Origin: Mediterraneibacter butyricigenes
GTDB taxonomy: Bacteria > Bacillota > Clostridia > Lachnospirales > Lachnospiraceae
Direction: 5' to 3'
DNA length: 64,000 bases
Assembly (NCBI RefSeq): GCF_003574295.1
Contig: NZ_BHGK01000001.1
Location: 2,666,001-2,730,000, forward strand
Shown: piece after piece, positions 1 through 8,465 of the stretch
Layout: each line of letters opens with the position of its first letter
Position numbering within the stretch: position 1 is the first letter of the stretch
Notes under the pieces: generated by a model
What the model was told of the DNA's origin: nothing
Database searches by the model: none
The model's input: only the letters and a program-made list of their open reading frames with translations
Made by a program: the position numbers and the translations under genes

Positions 1-244
1 TTTGGCACGTCTTTCTGAGGTGGTCATAGAAATTCATCCTTTCTGTTTGGTATTTCAATATGATATTTTAGCATCAGAGAAGATAGTGGTCAAGACACCT
101 GTAAAATGAAATCTGACTGAAAACTGCGAAGAAAGAATAGTGCACAAGGAACATCAAGAGAAGCATAAGAGAAACAATTGATAAAAGAAAGGCAGAATGA
201 TAGAATAGGAATGATAAAAAATAAACAGAGGATGGTATGTTGCA
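1..244. other. Upstream region of the first transporter gene, no gene recognised
   Basis: I see no convincing gene here. A minus-strand reading frame from 487 down to 74 overlaps the following transporter gene, has no family resemblance and is treated as chance. The only clear signal is the ribosome binding site AGAGGATGG just before the start codon at 245. Confidence 0.5.
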
Positions 245-1645
245 ATGAAAGAGAAAGGTAGTAGTTTTACCGGATCTCTCGGATTTGTTCTGGCAGCAGC
301 CGGAAGCGCTGTAGGAGTGGGGAATATCTGGCGTTTTCCGTATCTGTGTGCAAAGGACGGAGGGGGATTGTTTCTTCTGGTTTATCTGATATTGGTGGCC
401 ACGTTTGGATTTGTATTGCTGACTACAGATATTGCAATCGGAAGAAAAACAAAACAAAATGCGCTGAAAGCATTTGGAACAATTCAAAGAAAATGGAAGT
501 TTCTGGGGTATCTAACGTTTCTGGTTCCTACACTGATCATGACGTATTATTCGGTGATCGGAGGGTGGATCGTAAAATATTTCTGTGTCTATCTGGCGTC
601 TGACGGAAAAGAAGCGGTCGGGGATGGATATTTTACTTCCTTTATTTCGTCAAAAGTTTCACCCATTGTGTTTATGCTGGTATTTCTGGCACTGACTGCA
701 TGGATCGTGTATCGGGGTGTGGAAAAAGGAATTGAAAAATATTCCAAGATCATTATGCCGGGGCTGATTTTGCTGATCGTGGGAATTGCGATCTTTGGTC
801 TGACCTTGTCCCATCAGGATGCAGACGGGACAGTCAGAACCGGAATGCAGGGATTATCAATCTATCTGAAACCGGATTTTACCGGGCTGACGGTGAAAAG
901 GTTTCTGGAGATTTTGCTGGATGCGATGAGTCAGTTATTTTTCTCTCTGAGCGTATCGATGGGAATTATGGTGACTTATGGTTCCTATGTAAAAGATGAG
1001 GTGCATTTGAACCAGTCCATCAATCAGATCGAACTGTTTGATACAGGGGTGGCGTTCCTTGCGGGAATGTTGATTATTCCGTCTGTGTTTGTGTTCCTTG
1101 GAAAAGAGGGAATGGCAGCGGGACCGAGTCTGATTTTTATCTCTTTGCCAAAAGTCTTTGAAGCGATGGGAGGAGTTGGCAGGATCATAGCCATTGCATT
1201 TTTCCTGATGATGGGATTTGCGGCACTGACTTCGGCGGTATCGGTTATGGAGACGCTGGTGGCAAACTGTATGGAACTGTTCCATAAGACCAGAAAACAA
1301 ATGTGTCTTATGATCGGAGTTTATTCTTTGGTGACAGCGGTATTGATCTGTCTTGGATACAATGTCCTGTATTTCGAATTTCCGCTGCCGAACGGATCTA
1401 CGGCGCAGTTGCTGGATGTGATGGATTACATCAGTAACAGTTTCCTGATGCCGTTCATCTCTCTTCTGACCAGTATTTTGATTGGTTGGGTTGTGGGACC
1501 GAAATGGATTACTTCCGAAGTGGAACGAAATGGAGAAACATTTAAGAGAGAAGGCTTGTATAGTTTTATGATCCGGTATGTGGTTCCGGTTGTGATGCTG
1601 ATCTTGTTCCTGGTATCGACAGGATTTGCAAATCTGTTTTTTTGA
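245..1645 (+). CDS. Neurotransmitter:sodium symporter (NSS/SNF) family transporter
   Basis: This 466-residue polytopic membrane protein is predicted to import an amino acid or related amine with sodium ions. The N-terminus carries the NSS signature GSAVGVGNIWRFPY (residues about 20-33), which in this family lies in the unwound first helix that binds sodium and substrate. About 11 hydrophobic segments follow, the usual number for short bacterial members such as Tyt1, whereas eukaryotic members have 12. The substrate cannot be told from sequence; bacterial relatives move tryptophan, tyrosine, leucine or alanine. The ATG start has AGAGGATGG about ten bases upstream. It is a single gene, followed by its own terminator at 1718-1762. 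Confidence 0.93.
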   Translation: MKEKGSSFTGSLGFVLAAAGSAVGVGNIWRFPYLCAKDGGGLFLLVYLILVATFGFVLLTTDIAIGRKTKQNALKAFGTIQRKWKFLGYLTFLVPTLIMTYYSVIGGWIVKYFCVYLASDGKEAVGDGYFTSFISSKVSPIVFMLVFLALTAWIVYRGVEKGIEKYSKIIMPGLILLIVGIAIFGLTLSHQDADGTVRTGMQGLSIYLKPDFTGLTVKRFLEILLDAMSQLFFSLSVSMGIMVTYGSYVKDEVHLNQSINQIELFDTGVAFLAGMLIIPSVFVFLGKEGMAAGPSLIFISLPKVFEAMGGVGRIIAIAFFLMMGFAALTSAVSVMETLVANCMELFHKTRKQMCLMIGVYSLVTAVLICLGYNVLYFEFPLPNGSTAQLLDVMDYISNSFLMPFISLLTSILIGWVVGPKWITSEVERNGETFKREGLYSFMIRYVVPVVMLILFLVSTGFANLFF

Positions 1646-1717
1646 ATCATTATCCTCCTTTGGGTGGGAGAAAGAGAAAGTCAATCTTCATAATAAAACA
1701 GAAGCAAGAAATAAAAG

Positions 1718-1762
1718 AACAGAGGATGGAATTCCGGAAGGGGATTCTGTCCTCTGTTTTTT
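1718..1762 (+). terminator. Rho-independent terminator after the NSS transporter
   Basis: AACAGAGGATGGAAT pairs with ATTCTGTCCTCTGTT to give a 15-bp stem with two G-U pairs, followed by a run of six Ts. It ends the transporter transcript. Confidence 0.85.
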
Positions 1763-1829
1763 AAAACCATTATTCTCCTACGAAAGGTTGCAACGGGAAC
1801 CGCTTACGCTTACCTTCGCCCTATAGAAA

Positions 1830-1852
1830 GAAAAAACTCTCCGAAGAGAGTT
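1830..1852 (-). terminator. Terminator of tRNA-Gly
   Basis: On the minus strand AACTCTC-ttcg-GAGAGTT forms a 7-bp hairpin with a UUCG tetraloop, followed by six Ts. It lies 22 bases past the 3' end of the tRNA. Confidence 0.8.
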
Positions 1853-1874
1853 CCTGAAAAATGGGCATGAAAAA

Positions 1875-1945
1875 AGCGGGTGATGGGAATCGAACCCACG
1901 TATCCAGCTTGGAAGGCTGGTGTTCTACCATTGAACTACACCCGC
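1875..1945 (-). tRNA. tRNA-Gly (anticodon TCC)
   Basis: The minus strand folds as a cloverleaf. The acceptor stem is GCGGGTG/CACCCGC, the anticodon stem is CCAGC/GCTGG around loop CTTCCAA with anticodon TCC, and the T arm is GTGGG-TTCGATT-CCCAT. The discriminator base is T, as usual for bacterial tRNA-Gly. The 3' CCA is not encoded. A promoter and a terminator flank it, so it is probably a single-gene unit. Confidence 0.95.
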
Positions 1946-1956
1946 GAACAAAATGT

Positions 1957-1985
1957 ATGATATCACCTGCAAGAAAAAAATGCAA
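1957..1985 (-). promoter_or_regulatory. Promoter of tRNA-Gly
   Basis: On the minus strand a -35 TTGCAT (1985-1980) is separated by 17 bases from a -10 TATCAT (1962-1957), ending 11 bases before the tRNA 5' end. The good spacing and position support it. Confidence 0.65.
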
Positions 1986-2051
1986 GCTTTTTTTGAAAAA
2001 ACAGTAAAAAATTTTTTTAGTTAATTTTTTGCCTGTATCAACAAGGTTTTC

Positions 2052-2080
2052 TTGTGCGAATGAAAAAAATATGGTAAACT
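2052..2080 (+). promoter_or_regulatory. Possible promoter of putP
   Basis: TTGTGC (2052-2057), 17 bases, TAAACT (2075-2080). This is a sigma-A-like match about 90 bases before the putP start, and the strongest candidate in this gap. Confidence 0.5.
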
Positions 2081-2172
2081 TTCGATTATATATGGATATG
2101 TTTTATAGTAACGTACTAAAGTATGAGGGGCTATTATGAAAACGTACAAGAAAAAAGAAAGGAATGAACAGG

Positions 2173-3696
2173 ATGACAACAGCACATTTATGTATTATGC
2201 TGGCAATCATTATCTATTTGGGCTGCATGCTCTATGTGGGATATCGTTGCTCAAAGAATAATCATGATTCCGCAGATTTCTATTTGGGAGGACGAAAGTT
2301 AGGACCGTTTGTAACGGCAATGAGTGCAGAAGCTTCTGATATGAGCAGCTGGCTTTTGATGGGACTTCCGGGTCTTGCTTATCTGACCGGAATTGCAGAT
2401 GCCGGATGGACTGCGATCGGACTTGCGATCGGTACATATTTAAACTGGAGAATTGTAGCAAAGAGGATCAGGCGGTATACGCACATTGCGGGGAACTCGA
2501 TTACATTGCCATCATTTTTCAGTAACAGATACCGGGATGAGAAGAAGATTTTACAGTCGATCGGTGCGATTTTCATCGTAATCTTCTTTATTCCGTATAC
2601 GGCTTCCGGATTTGCAGCCTGCGGAAAATTATTTTCTAGTCTGTTCGGAGTAAAGTATCTGACCGCGATGGTTATCAGTGCAATCGTAATTGTTGGTTAT
2701 ACGGCGCTGGGAGGATTTCTGGCAGCTTCTACCACAGACTTTATTCAGGGAATTATCATGTCGATTGCATTGCTGATCGTATTTGTGTTTGGCGTGAACG
2801 TGGCAGGAGGATTTGATGCGGTCGCAGAACATGCCAAATCTCTTCCGGGTTATCTGACCATGTTTACGACCTATGATCCGGTAAGCGGAACGGAACAGCC
2901 GTATCCGATTTTAAATGTACTGTCGATGCTGGCATGGGGACTTGGATATTTCGGAATGCCGCATGTATTGCTTCGCTTTATGGCAATCGAAGATGAAGAA
3001 AAACTGACCTTGTCCAGAAGAGTGGCAACCACATGGGTTGTGATCTCATTGGCGGTTGCGGTGACGATCGGAGTCGTTGGTCTGGGAATGACAACAGCCG
3101 GAGAACTTCCGGTTCTGGAAGGATCCAATTCAGAAACCATCATCGTTCAGATCGCAAATCTGTTAAGTCAGCATGGCGTGATTCCGGCGTTGCTTGCAGG
3201 TATAATCCTGGCAGGTATTCTGGCATCTACCATGTCAACTGCGGACTCTCAGCTTCTGGCGGCATCTTCTTCGGTGTCTTCTGATTTGCTTGGAAGTGTC
3301 TTAAAGAAAGCTTCCGGTAAAAAGAGCACGATGTTTGCTGACCGTGTTACAGTTCTGTTGATCGCAGTGATCGCAGTTTTTATGGCGAGAGATCCATCCA
3401 GTTCAGTCTTTAATATCGTATCCTTTGCATGGGCTGGATTCGGAGCAGTATTCGGACCGGTGGTATTGTTTGCACTGTTCTGGAAACGTTCCAACTGGCA
3501 GGGAGCACTGGCAGGAATGGTTACCGGAGGAGCAATGGTATTTATCTGGAAATATCTGGTACGCCCGATGGGAGGAATCCTTGACTTTTATGAATTACTT
3601 CCGGCATTTCTGGTGTCCTGTGTTGCAATTGTGTTTGTGAGTCTTGTGACAGCACCGCCGTCGAAGGAAATCCAGGATGAGTTTGACAGAGTCTGA
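2173..3696 (+). CDS. putP: Sodium/proline symporter (PutP type)
   Basis: This solute:sodium symporter (SSS/SLC5) family membrane protein of 507 residues, with about 13 transmembrane segments, is predicted to import L-proline with sodium. The family motif appears near residue 35 as SADFYLGGRKLGPFVTAMSA, followed by EASDMSSWLLMGLPG, whose PutP counterpart binds sodium and proline. Length matches E. coli and B. subtilis PutP (about 500). I prefer the ATG at 2173 because AAAGG lies ten bases upstream; an in-frame ATG at 2164 is only one base from the same Shine-Dalgarno. It is monocistronic; the next transcript starts from a strong promoter at 3725. Confidence 0.93.
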   Translation: MTTAHLCIMLAIIIYLGCMLYVGYRCSKNNHDSADFYLGGRKLGPFVTAMSAEASDMSSWLLMGLPGLAYLTGIADAGWTAIGLAIGTYLNWRIVAKRIRRYTHIAGNSITLPSFFSNRYRDEKKILQSIGAIFIVIFFIPYTASGFAACGKLFSSLFGVKYLTAMVISAIVIVGYTALGGFLAASTTDFIQGIIMSIALLIVFVFGVNVAGGFDAVAEHAKSLPGYLTMFTTYDPVSGTEQPYPILNVLSMLAWGLGYFGMPHVLLRFMAIEDEEKLTLSRRVATTWVVISLAVAVTIGVVGLGMTTAGELPVLEGSNSETIIVQIANLLSQHGVIPALLAGIILAGILASTMSTADSQLLAASSSVSSDLLGSVLKKASGKKSTMFADRVTVLLIAVIAVFMARDPSSSVFNIVSFAWAGFGAVFGPVVLFALFWKRSNWQGALAGMVTGGAMVFIWKYLVRPMGGILDFYELLPAFLVSCVAIVFVSLVTAPPSKEIQDEFDRV

Positions 3697-3724
3697 AAAT
3701 AGAGACTGACAGCGGTGGAAACCG

Positions 3725-3754
3725 TTGACAAATGGGCTGTTTGTGGGGTATAAT
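3725..3754 (+). promoter_or_regulatory. Strong sigma-A promoter of the aspS-proBA transcript
   Basis: Consensus TTGACA (3725-3730), 18 bases, consensus TATAAT (3749-3754), placed just before the T-box leader. Transcription should start near 3761. Confidence 0.9.
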
Positions 3755-3760
3755 TCCAGA

Positions 3761-4039
3761 CAAATGGCTATGACGAAGAAAAGTAGCGCCGATTATCGTT
3801 CCCAGAGAGCAGAGGATGGTGGGATCTCTGCAAAATGAATGGGCGTGAAGAACACTTTACCAGCAGCGATCCGAACATTTTTAAAAGAATCAGTAGGTGA
3901 GACGTGAGGAAGTCGCGCGTAAGACGGCAGGTTTAAGAACCGATGAGTGGCTGAGCACAGCAATTCAGGTGGTACCGCGGACATGACTGTTCGTCCTGAG
4001 CAATTGGATCAGATTGTTTCAGGGCGGGCGGTCTTTTTT
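3761..4039 (+). promoter_or_regulatory. T-box leader upstream of aspS
   Basis: This tRNA-sensing leader controls aspS by antitermination. Stem I carries the AGAGAGC-like distal motif (about 3803). The specifier loop has AGTA on the 5' side and GAAGAACA on the 3' side, bounded by AAAG/CTTT. The T-box AGGTGGTACCGCG (about 3967-3979) is textbook and offers TGGT to the tRNA 3' end. The terminator (3985-4033, then six Ts) competes with the antiterminator. The specifier reads best as AAC (Asn), one base after the loop-E GAA, with GAA (Glu) overlapping it; GAC (Asp) does not occur there. The specifier assignment was done by hand folding. Confidence 0.93.
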
Positions 4040-4042
4040 ATT

Positions 4043-4190
4043 CCGGAGGATTGCGGGAGAGCGAAGCACGGAGCAATCCGTAAGATGCAAAAAAAATATT
4101 TTTTAAAAGATGCGCACTGCGCCGGATATGAGCATAAAAGCAAGGCGAAGCTTTTGCGATATGCGAAGGAAGAAATAGTCAGTAAGAAAA
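4043..4190 (+). repeat. Possible REP-like palindromic element between T-box and aspS
   Basis: About 150 bases of non-coding sequence hold internal inverted repeats, notably GGATTGC...GCAATCC around 4048-4078, and repeated GCGAAGC/AAGCTTTTGCG words. Its composition resembles the element at 39613-39716 (shared GCGAAGCA). It may be a dispersed intergenic repeat of this lineage; only a genome-wide search can tell. Confidence 0.35.
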
Positions 4191-4226
4191 GTCAAAAATA
4201 AGAGAAAAAAGAAAAGGAGAGACGAG

Positions 4227-5978
4227 ATGAATACAGAAAACATGTATCGTAACAGAACACTGGATCAGATCGGTGAAGGTGATGTAGGAAAAGAAATTAA
4301 GGTATCAGGATGGGTGGAGAACATCCGTGATCACGGAGGAGTTTCCTTTATAGATTTAAGAGATATGTATGGAGTGCTTCAGGTAGTAATGCGTGACACT
4401 TCTTTAATGGAAGGAATCACAAAGGAAGACTGTATCTGCATCGAAGGTGTGATGGATCACAGAGATGAAGAGACTTACAACCCGAAGATCCCGACCGGTA
4501 CTGTGGAACTGGAAGCACACAAGGTAACGATCCTTGGAAAGGTATACAGACAGCTTCCGTTTGAGATCCAGACTTCCAAAGAAACCAGAGAAGATGTCCG
4601 TTTGAAATACAGATATCTGGATCTGAGAAATAAAAAAGTCAGAGACAATATGATCTTCCGTTCTCAGGTGATTTCCTATTTAAGACAGAAGATGACAGAG
4701 ATGGGATTCCTGGAGATCCAGACTCCGATCCTGTGTGCATCTTCTCCGGAAGGTGCAAGAGATTATATCGTACCGTCCAGAAAATTTAAGGGCAAATTTT
4801 ATGCGTTGCCGCAGGCACCACAGCAGTATAAACAGCTTCTGATGGTATCCGGATTTGATAAATATTTCCAGATCGCTCCATGCTTCCGTGATGAGGATGC
4901 AAGAGCAGACCGTTCTCCGGGTGAATTTTATCAGTTGGATTTTGAGATGAGCTTTGCAACACAGGAAGATGTGTTCCGTGTGGGAGAAGAAGTGTTAAGC
5001 TCTACCTTTGAAAAATTTGCACCGGAAGGATATGACGTGACACCGGCACCGTATCCGATCATCAGTTACAAACAGGCAATGCTGGAATTCGGTACGGACA
5101 AGCCGGATTTAAGAAACCCGCTTCGTATTGTAGATGTGACAGATTTCTTCCAGAGATGTACCTTCAAACCGTTCCACAAAAAGACGGTTCGTGCCATCAA
5201 AGTGCATGCAAATATGTCCAAGGGATTCCATGAAAAACTTCTGAAGTTTGCACAGTCTATCGGAATGGGCGGACTTGGATACCTGGAAGTAAAAGAAGAC
5301 AAGACTTACAAGGGACCGATTGATAAATTTATTCCGGATGACATGAAGGGTGAGATCGCAGAGATCGCAAACCTGGAACCGGGAGATACCATTTTCTTCA
5401 TTGCAGATAAAGAAGAAAGAGCGGCTCTTTATGCAGGACAGATCCGTACCGAACTGGGAAATCGTCTGGATCTGTGTGAGAAAAATGCATATCGTTTCTG
5501 TTATATCAATGATTTCCCGATGTATGAATATGACAGTGAGGAAAAGAAGATGATCTTTACTCACAACCCATTCTCCATGCCGCAGGGCGGACTTGAGGCT
5601 CTGGAGACCATGAACCCGGAAGATATTCTGGCATATCAGTACGATATCGTCTGCAACGGTGTGGAACTTTCCTCCGGAGCAGTCAGAAACCACGATATGA
5701 AGATCATGGTAAAGGCATTCGAAATTGCAGGGTATACAGAAGAGAATCTGAAAGAAAAATTCGGAGCACTCTACAATGCATTCCAGTTCGGAGCACCGCC
5801 GCACGCAGGAATGGCACCTGGAGTAGACCGTATGATCATGCTGCTTCGCGATGAAGAAAATATCCGTGAAGTTATCCCGTTCCCGATGAACGGAAATGCA
5901 CAGGATCTGATGTGCGGAGCTCCAGGAGAAGTGACAGAAATGCAGTTGAGAGAGGCACATATCAAAGTGCGTGACTAA
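4227..5978 (+). CDS. aspS: Aspartate--tRNA ligase (bacterial type)
   Basis: This class II aminoacyl-tRNA synthetase attaches aspartate to tRNA-Asp in the cytoplasm. The 583 residues match the bacterial form: N-terminal OB-fold anticodon-binding domain, catalytic core with motif 2 (FRDEDARADRSPGEFYQLDFE, around residues 220-240), the inserted GAD domain, and motif 3 near the C-terminus (GMAPGVDRMIMLL). The N-terminal domain reads IRDHGGVSFIDLRD. The His after RD is typical of non-discriminating bacterial AspRS, which also charge tRNA-Asn, where discriminating enzymes have Leu. This fits the Asn-like specifier in the T-box. AAGGAG precedes the ATG. No terminator separates it from proB. Confidence 0.97.
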   Translation: MNTENMYRNRTLDQIGEGDVGKEIKVSGWVENIRDHGGVSFIDLRDMYGVLQVVMRDTSLMEGITKEDCICIEGVMDHRDEETYNPKIPTGTVELEAHKVTILGKVYRQLPFEIQTSKETREDVRLKYRYLDLRNKKVRDNMIFRSQVISYLRQKMTEMGFLEIQTPILCASSPEGARDYIVPSRKFKGKFYALPQAPQQYKQLLMVSGFDKYFQIAPCFRDEDARADRSPGEFYQLDFEMSFATQEDVFRVGEEVLSSTFEKFAPEGYDVTPAPYPIISYKQAMLEFGTDKPDLRNPLRIVDVTDFFQRCTFKPFHKKTVRAIKVHANMSKGFHEKLLKFAQSIGMGGLGYLEVKEDKTYKGPIDKFIPDDMKGEIAEIANLEPGDTIFFIADKEERAALYAGQIRTELGNRLDLCEKNAYRFCYINDFPMYEYDSEEKKMIFTHNPFSMPQGGLEALETMNPEDILAYQYDIVCNGVELSSGAVRNHDMKIMVKAFEIAGYTEENLKEKFGALYNAFQFGAPPHAGMAPGVDRMIMLLRDEENIREVIPFPMNGNAQDLMCGAPGEVTEMQLREAHIKVRD

Positions 5979-6060
5979 GTAAAAAGTCTTGAAACAGCAA
6001 GGCAAAAAAGAGCAAATGTAAAAAACAAGGTCACATGAGATAAATGGATTGGGATGAATC

Positions 6061-6987
6061 ATGACAGATCAGAGAGAATATTTAAAACAGAAAAAGCGGG
6101 TGGTGATCAAAGTGGGAACCACAACGGTCACATACCCGGATACAGGTTATATCAATCTGGATAAACTGGAAAAATTTGTAAGGATCCTGATTAATCTGTT
6201 GAATAAAGGCAAAGAAGTGATCGTGGTCTCTTCCGGTGCGGTCGGTGTCGGAAGACAGGCCCTTGGCATGAAGCACAAACCGGAAACGGAAGCGCAGAAG
6301 CAGATGTGTGCGGCAGTGGGACAGGGAAGACTGATGATGATCTATGAGAAATTCTTCAATGAATATTCTCAACTGACCGCTCAGGTCCTGCTGACGAAGG
6401 AGTCAATCGTTAATCCGGAATGTCGGAAGATGGCGCGGCGTACATTTGAAGAACTTTTAAGCCATAAGGTGGTACCGATCGTCAATGAAAACGATGTCAT
6501 TTCCATGGATGAGCTGGCCTATGGAACCATAGGCGAAAATGATACGCTGGCTGCTTATGTTGCAGATCTGGTAGGTGCAGATCTTCTGATCCTGATGTCG
6601 GATATTGAAGGGCTGTATACCGATGATCCGCGGAAAAATGAGAAAGTCCGCTTCATTCATACGGTGGCGAAGATCGATGAATCTCTGGAAAAAATGGCAA
6701 AAGGTGCTTCTACCGATTCCGGAACCGGAGGAATGACGACCAAGATCAATGCCGCAAAGATTGCAACCGATGCAGGAGCGGATATGGTCATTGCCAACGG
6801 AGAGAACATTTACACGATCAATGAGATCATGAACGGGAAGAAAGTGGGGACGCTGTTTCTGTCCAAAGAACATTCCATCGGGCAGGAAAATGAGATTGCC
6901 CCGGAAACCCCGCAGTACAGAAGAAGCGCAAAGAAACTGAAGAAAGTCCGGGGGATGAGCGTTATAGATCTGGGAACAGAACTGTAA
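6061..6987 (+). CDS. proB: Glutamate 5-kinase
   Basis: ProB phosphorylates glutamate, the first step of proline synthesis. The amino-acid kinase fold is clear: VVIKVGTTTVT at the N-terminus, VVSSGAVGVGRQALG for phosphate and substrate binding, NENDVIS near residue 140, and SDIEGLYTDDPR. At 308 residues it lacks the roughly 80-residue C-terminal PUA domain of the E. coli and B. subtilis enzymes; kinase-only ProB proteins are known. It lies 82 bases after aspS with no visible promoter or terminator and 64 bases before proA, so it is probably read from the T-box-controlled transcript. The Shine-Dalgarno (GGGATG) is weak. Confidence 0.95.
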   Translation: MTDQREYLKQKKRVVIKVGTTTVTYPDTGYINLDKLEKFVRILINLLNKGKEVIVVSSGAVGVGRQALGMKHKPETEAQKQMCAAVGQGRLMMIYEKFFNEYSQLTAQVLLTKESIVNPECRKMARRTFEELLSHKVVPIVNENDVISMDELAYGTIGENDTLAAYVADLVGADLLILMSDIEGLYTDDPRKNEKVRFIHTVAKIDESLEKMAKGASTDSGTGGMTTKINAAKIATDAGADMVIANGENIYTINEIMNGKKVGTLFLSKEHSIGQENEIAPETPQYRRSAKKLKKVRGMSVIDLGTEL

Positions 6988-7051
6988 CTTATGCTTTGGG
7001 TACAACGGAAGACAGTAGCCTGAAAGGGATCAAAAAGGAGGCAGAAACACC

Positions 7052-8302
7052 GTGGAACAGTATATGGAAATCATTGGACAGAGAGCCAAAGAAGCTTCAA
7101 AGATTATGGCCAGACTCTCACAGGTTGATAAAAACCGCGGACTTCTCGCAGCAGCAGAGGAATTGCGAAAGAAAACCGATTACATTCTGGAAGAAAACAA
7201 AAAAGATGTAGATGCTGCGATCCAGTCCGGAATGAAACAGTCTTTGGTAGATCGTCTGCAACTGACGAAAGAGCGAATTGATGCAATGGCAGTCGGTCTG
7301 GAGCAGATTGCAGGACTGGAAGACCCGGTAGGGGAAGTCCTTTCTATGAAAACCAGACCAAACGGGCTTCGGATCGGAAAGAAACGGGTACCGCTCGGAG
7401 TCATCGGAATTATTTATGAGTCCAGACCGAATGTGACAGCGGATGCGTTCGGGCTTTGCTTTAAAACCGGAAATGCTACGATTTTACGTGGCGGAAGTGA
7501 TGCGATCCATTCCAATAAAGCAGTGACTGTCGTGATCAAAGACGCGCTCTGTAAGCTGAAACTGCCGCAGGATGCCATGATCTTGGTGGAAGATACCAGT
7601 CGTGAGATGGTAACCGAGATGATGCAGCTTCGGGAGTATATTGATGTACTGATCCCGAGAGGTGGAGCAGGGCTGATTGCAAATGTCGTAAAAAACAGCA
7701 GTGTACCGGTAATTGAGACCGGTACCGGAAACTGTCATGTATACGTGGATGATTCCGCAGATCTGAATATGGCAGCCGATATCATTGAAAATGCAAAGAC
7801 ACAGAGAATGGGAGTCTGCAATGCCTGCGAGTCCCTTCTGATCCACAGTGCAGTGGCAGAAAAGGCAATGCCGGTTATCCTTCGCCGTCTGAAAGAGCAT
7901 CAGATCGAGGTAAGAGGAGATGAGAGGGTCTGCGCCGGTGCATCTGAAGTGATTCCGGCAACAGAAGAGGACTGGGGAAGAGAATATCTGGATGCCATGA
8001 TATCTGTGAAGATTGTGGATTCTCTGGAAGAGGCGATTGACCATATCAACCGCTATAACACCGGACATTCCGAGACGATCGTGACAGAAAATTATGATCA
8101 TGCATTGAAGTTTTTAGATGAAGTTGATGCGGCAGCAGTATATGTCAACGCATCGACCAGATTTACGGATGGATTCGAATTCGGATTCGGAGCAGAGATT
8201 GGAATCAGTACCCAGAAATTACATGCGAGGGGTCCGATGGGACTGGAAGCGCTGACAACCACGAAATATATTATTTTCGGCAATGGACAGATCCGTGAAT
8301 AA
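7052..8302 (+). CDS. proA: Glutamate-5-semialdehyde dehydrogenase (gamma-glutamyl phosphate reductase)
   Basis: ProA reduces gamma-glutamyl phosphate with NADPH to glutamate-5-semialdehyde, which cyclises on the way to proline. It has 416 residues, the usual family length. The aldehyde-dehydrogenase superfamily fold shows [29 protein letters not shown] and the catalytic cysteine region [13 protein letters not shown] (around residue 255), ending in [26 protein letters not shown]. Translation starts at GTG 7052, ten bases after AAAAAGGAGG; the next in-frame ATG (7064) would lose conserved sequence. It is probably the last gene of the aspS-proB-proA transcript, since a hairpin follows. Confidence 0.96.
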   Translation: MEQYMEIIGQRAKEASKIMARLSQVDKNRGLLAAAEELRKKTDYILEENKKDVDAAIQSGMKQSLVDRLQLTKERIDAMAVGLEQIAGLEDPVGEVLSMKTRPNGLRIGKKRVPLGVIGIIYESRPNVTADAFGLCFKTGNATILRGGSDAIHSNKAVTVVIKDALCKLKLPQDAMILVEDTSREMVTEMMQLREYIDVLIPRGGAGLIANVVKNSSVPVIETGTGNCHVYVDDSADLNMAADIIENAKTQRMGVCNACESLLIHSAVAEKAMPVILRRLKEHQIEVRGDERVCAGASEVIPATEEDWGREYLDAMISVKIVDSLEEAIDHINRYNTGHSETIVTENYDHALKFLDEVDAAAVYVNASTRFTDGFEFGFGAEIGISTQKLHARGPMGLEALTTTKYIIFGNGQIRE

Positions 8303-8307
8303 CTTAA

Positions 8308-8343
8308 GAGATGAACCTGGCCGGGTTCATCTTCTTTCGTTTG
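8308..8343 (+). terminator. Terminator after proA
   Basis: AGATGAACC-tggcc-GGGTTCATCT forms a 9- to 10-bp stem followed by a broken T tract (TCTTTCGTTT). It is a moderate intrinsic terminator. Confidence 0.6.
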
Positions 8344-8350
8344 TCTGATT

Positions 8351-8371
8351 ATTTTAGCTTCAAGCTAAAAT
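8351..8371. repeat. Short perfect inverted repeat upstream of the MATE gene
   Basis: ATTTTAGCT-tca-AGCTAAAAT is a 9-bp perfect inverted repeat about 95 bases before the MATE gene. It has no T run on the plus strand, so it may be an operator or a transcript hairpin; its function is unknown. Confidence 0.4.
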
Positions 8372-8465
8372 AGAAAAAGCGTCTGAGGTTCGAAAGAAGA
8401 ATGTCAGAGAGTGGAAATTGAAATCTGGAAGAAGGATGTCGGAAAGAAGAAAGCAGAGAGTTGAA

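Noticed and set aside
935-1684. Minus-strand 249-codon frame opposite the NSS transporter
   Set aside because: It is antisense to a clear transporter gene, has odd composition (His/Ser/Gln-rich), and shows no family motif.
3947-4201. 84-codon plus-strand frame before aspS
   Set aside because: It covers the T-box antiterminator and terminator, which fully explain the sequence; no ribosome binding site.
5109-6062. Minus-strand 317-codon frame opposite aspS
   Set aside because: It mirrors aspS codons, has Cys/Phe/His-rich composition and no motif or ribosome binding site; it is a shadow frame.
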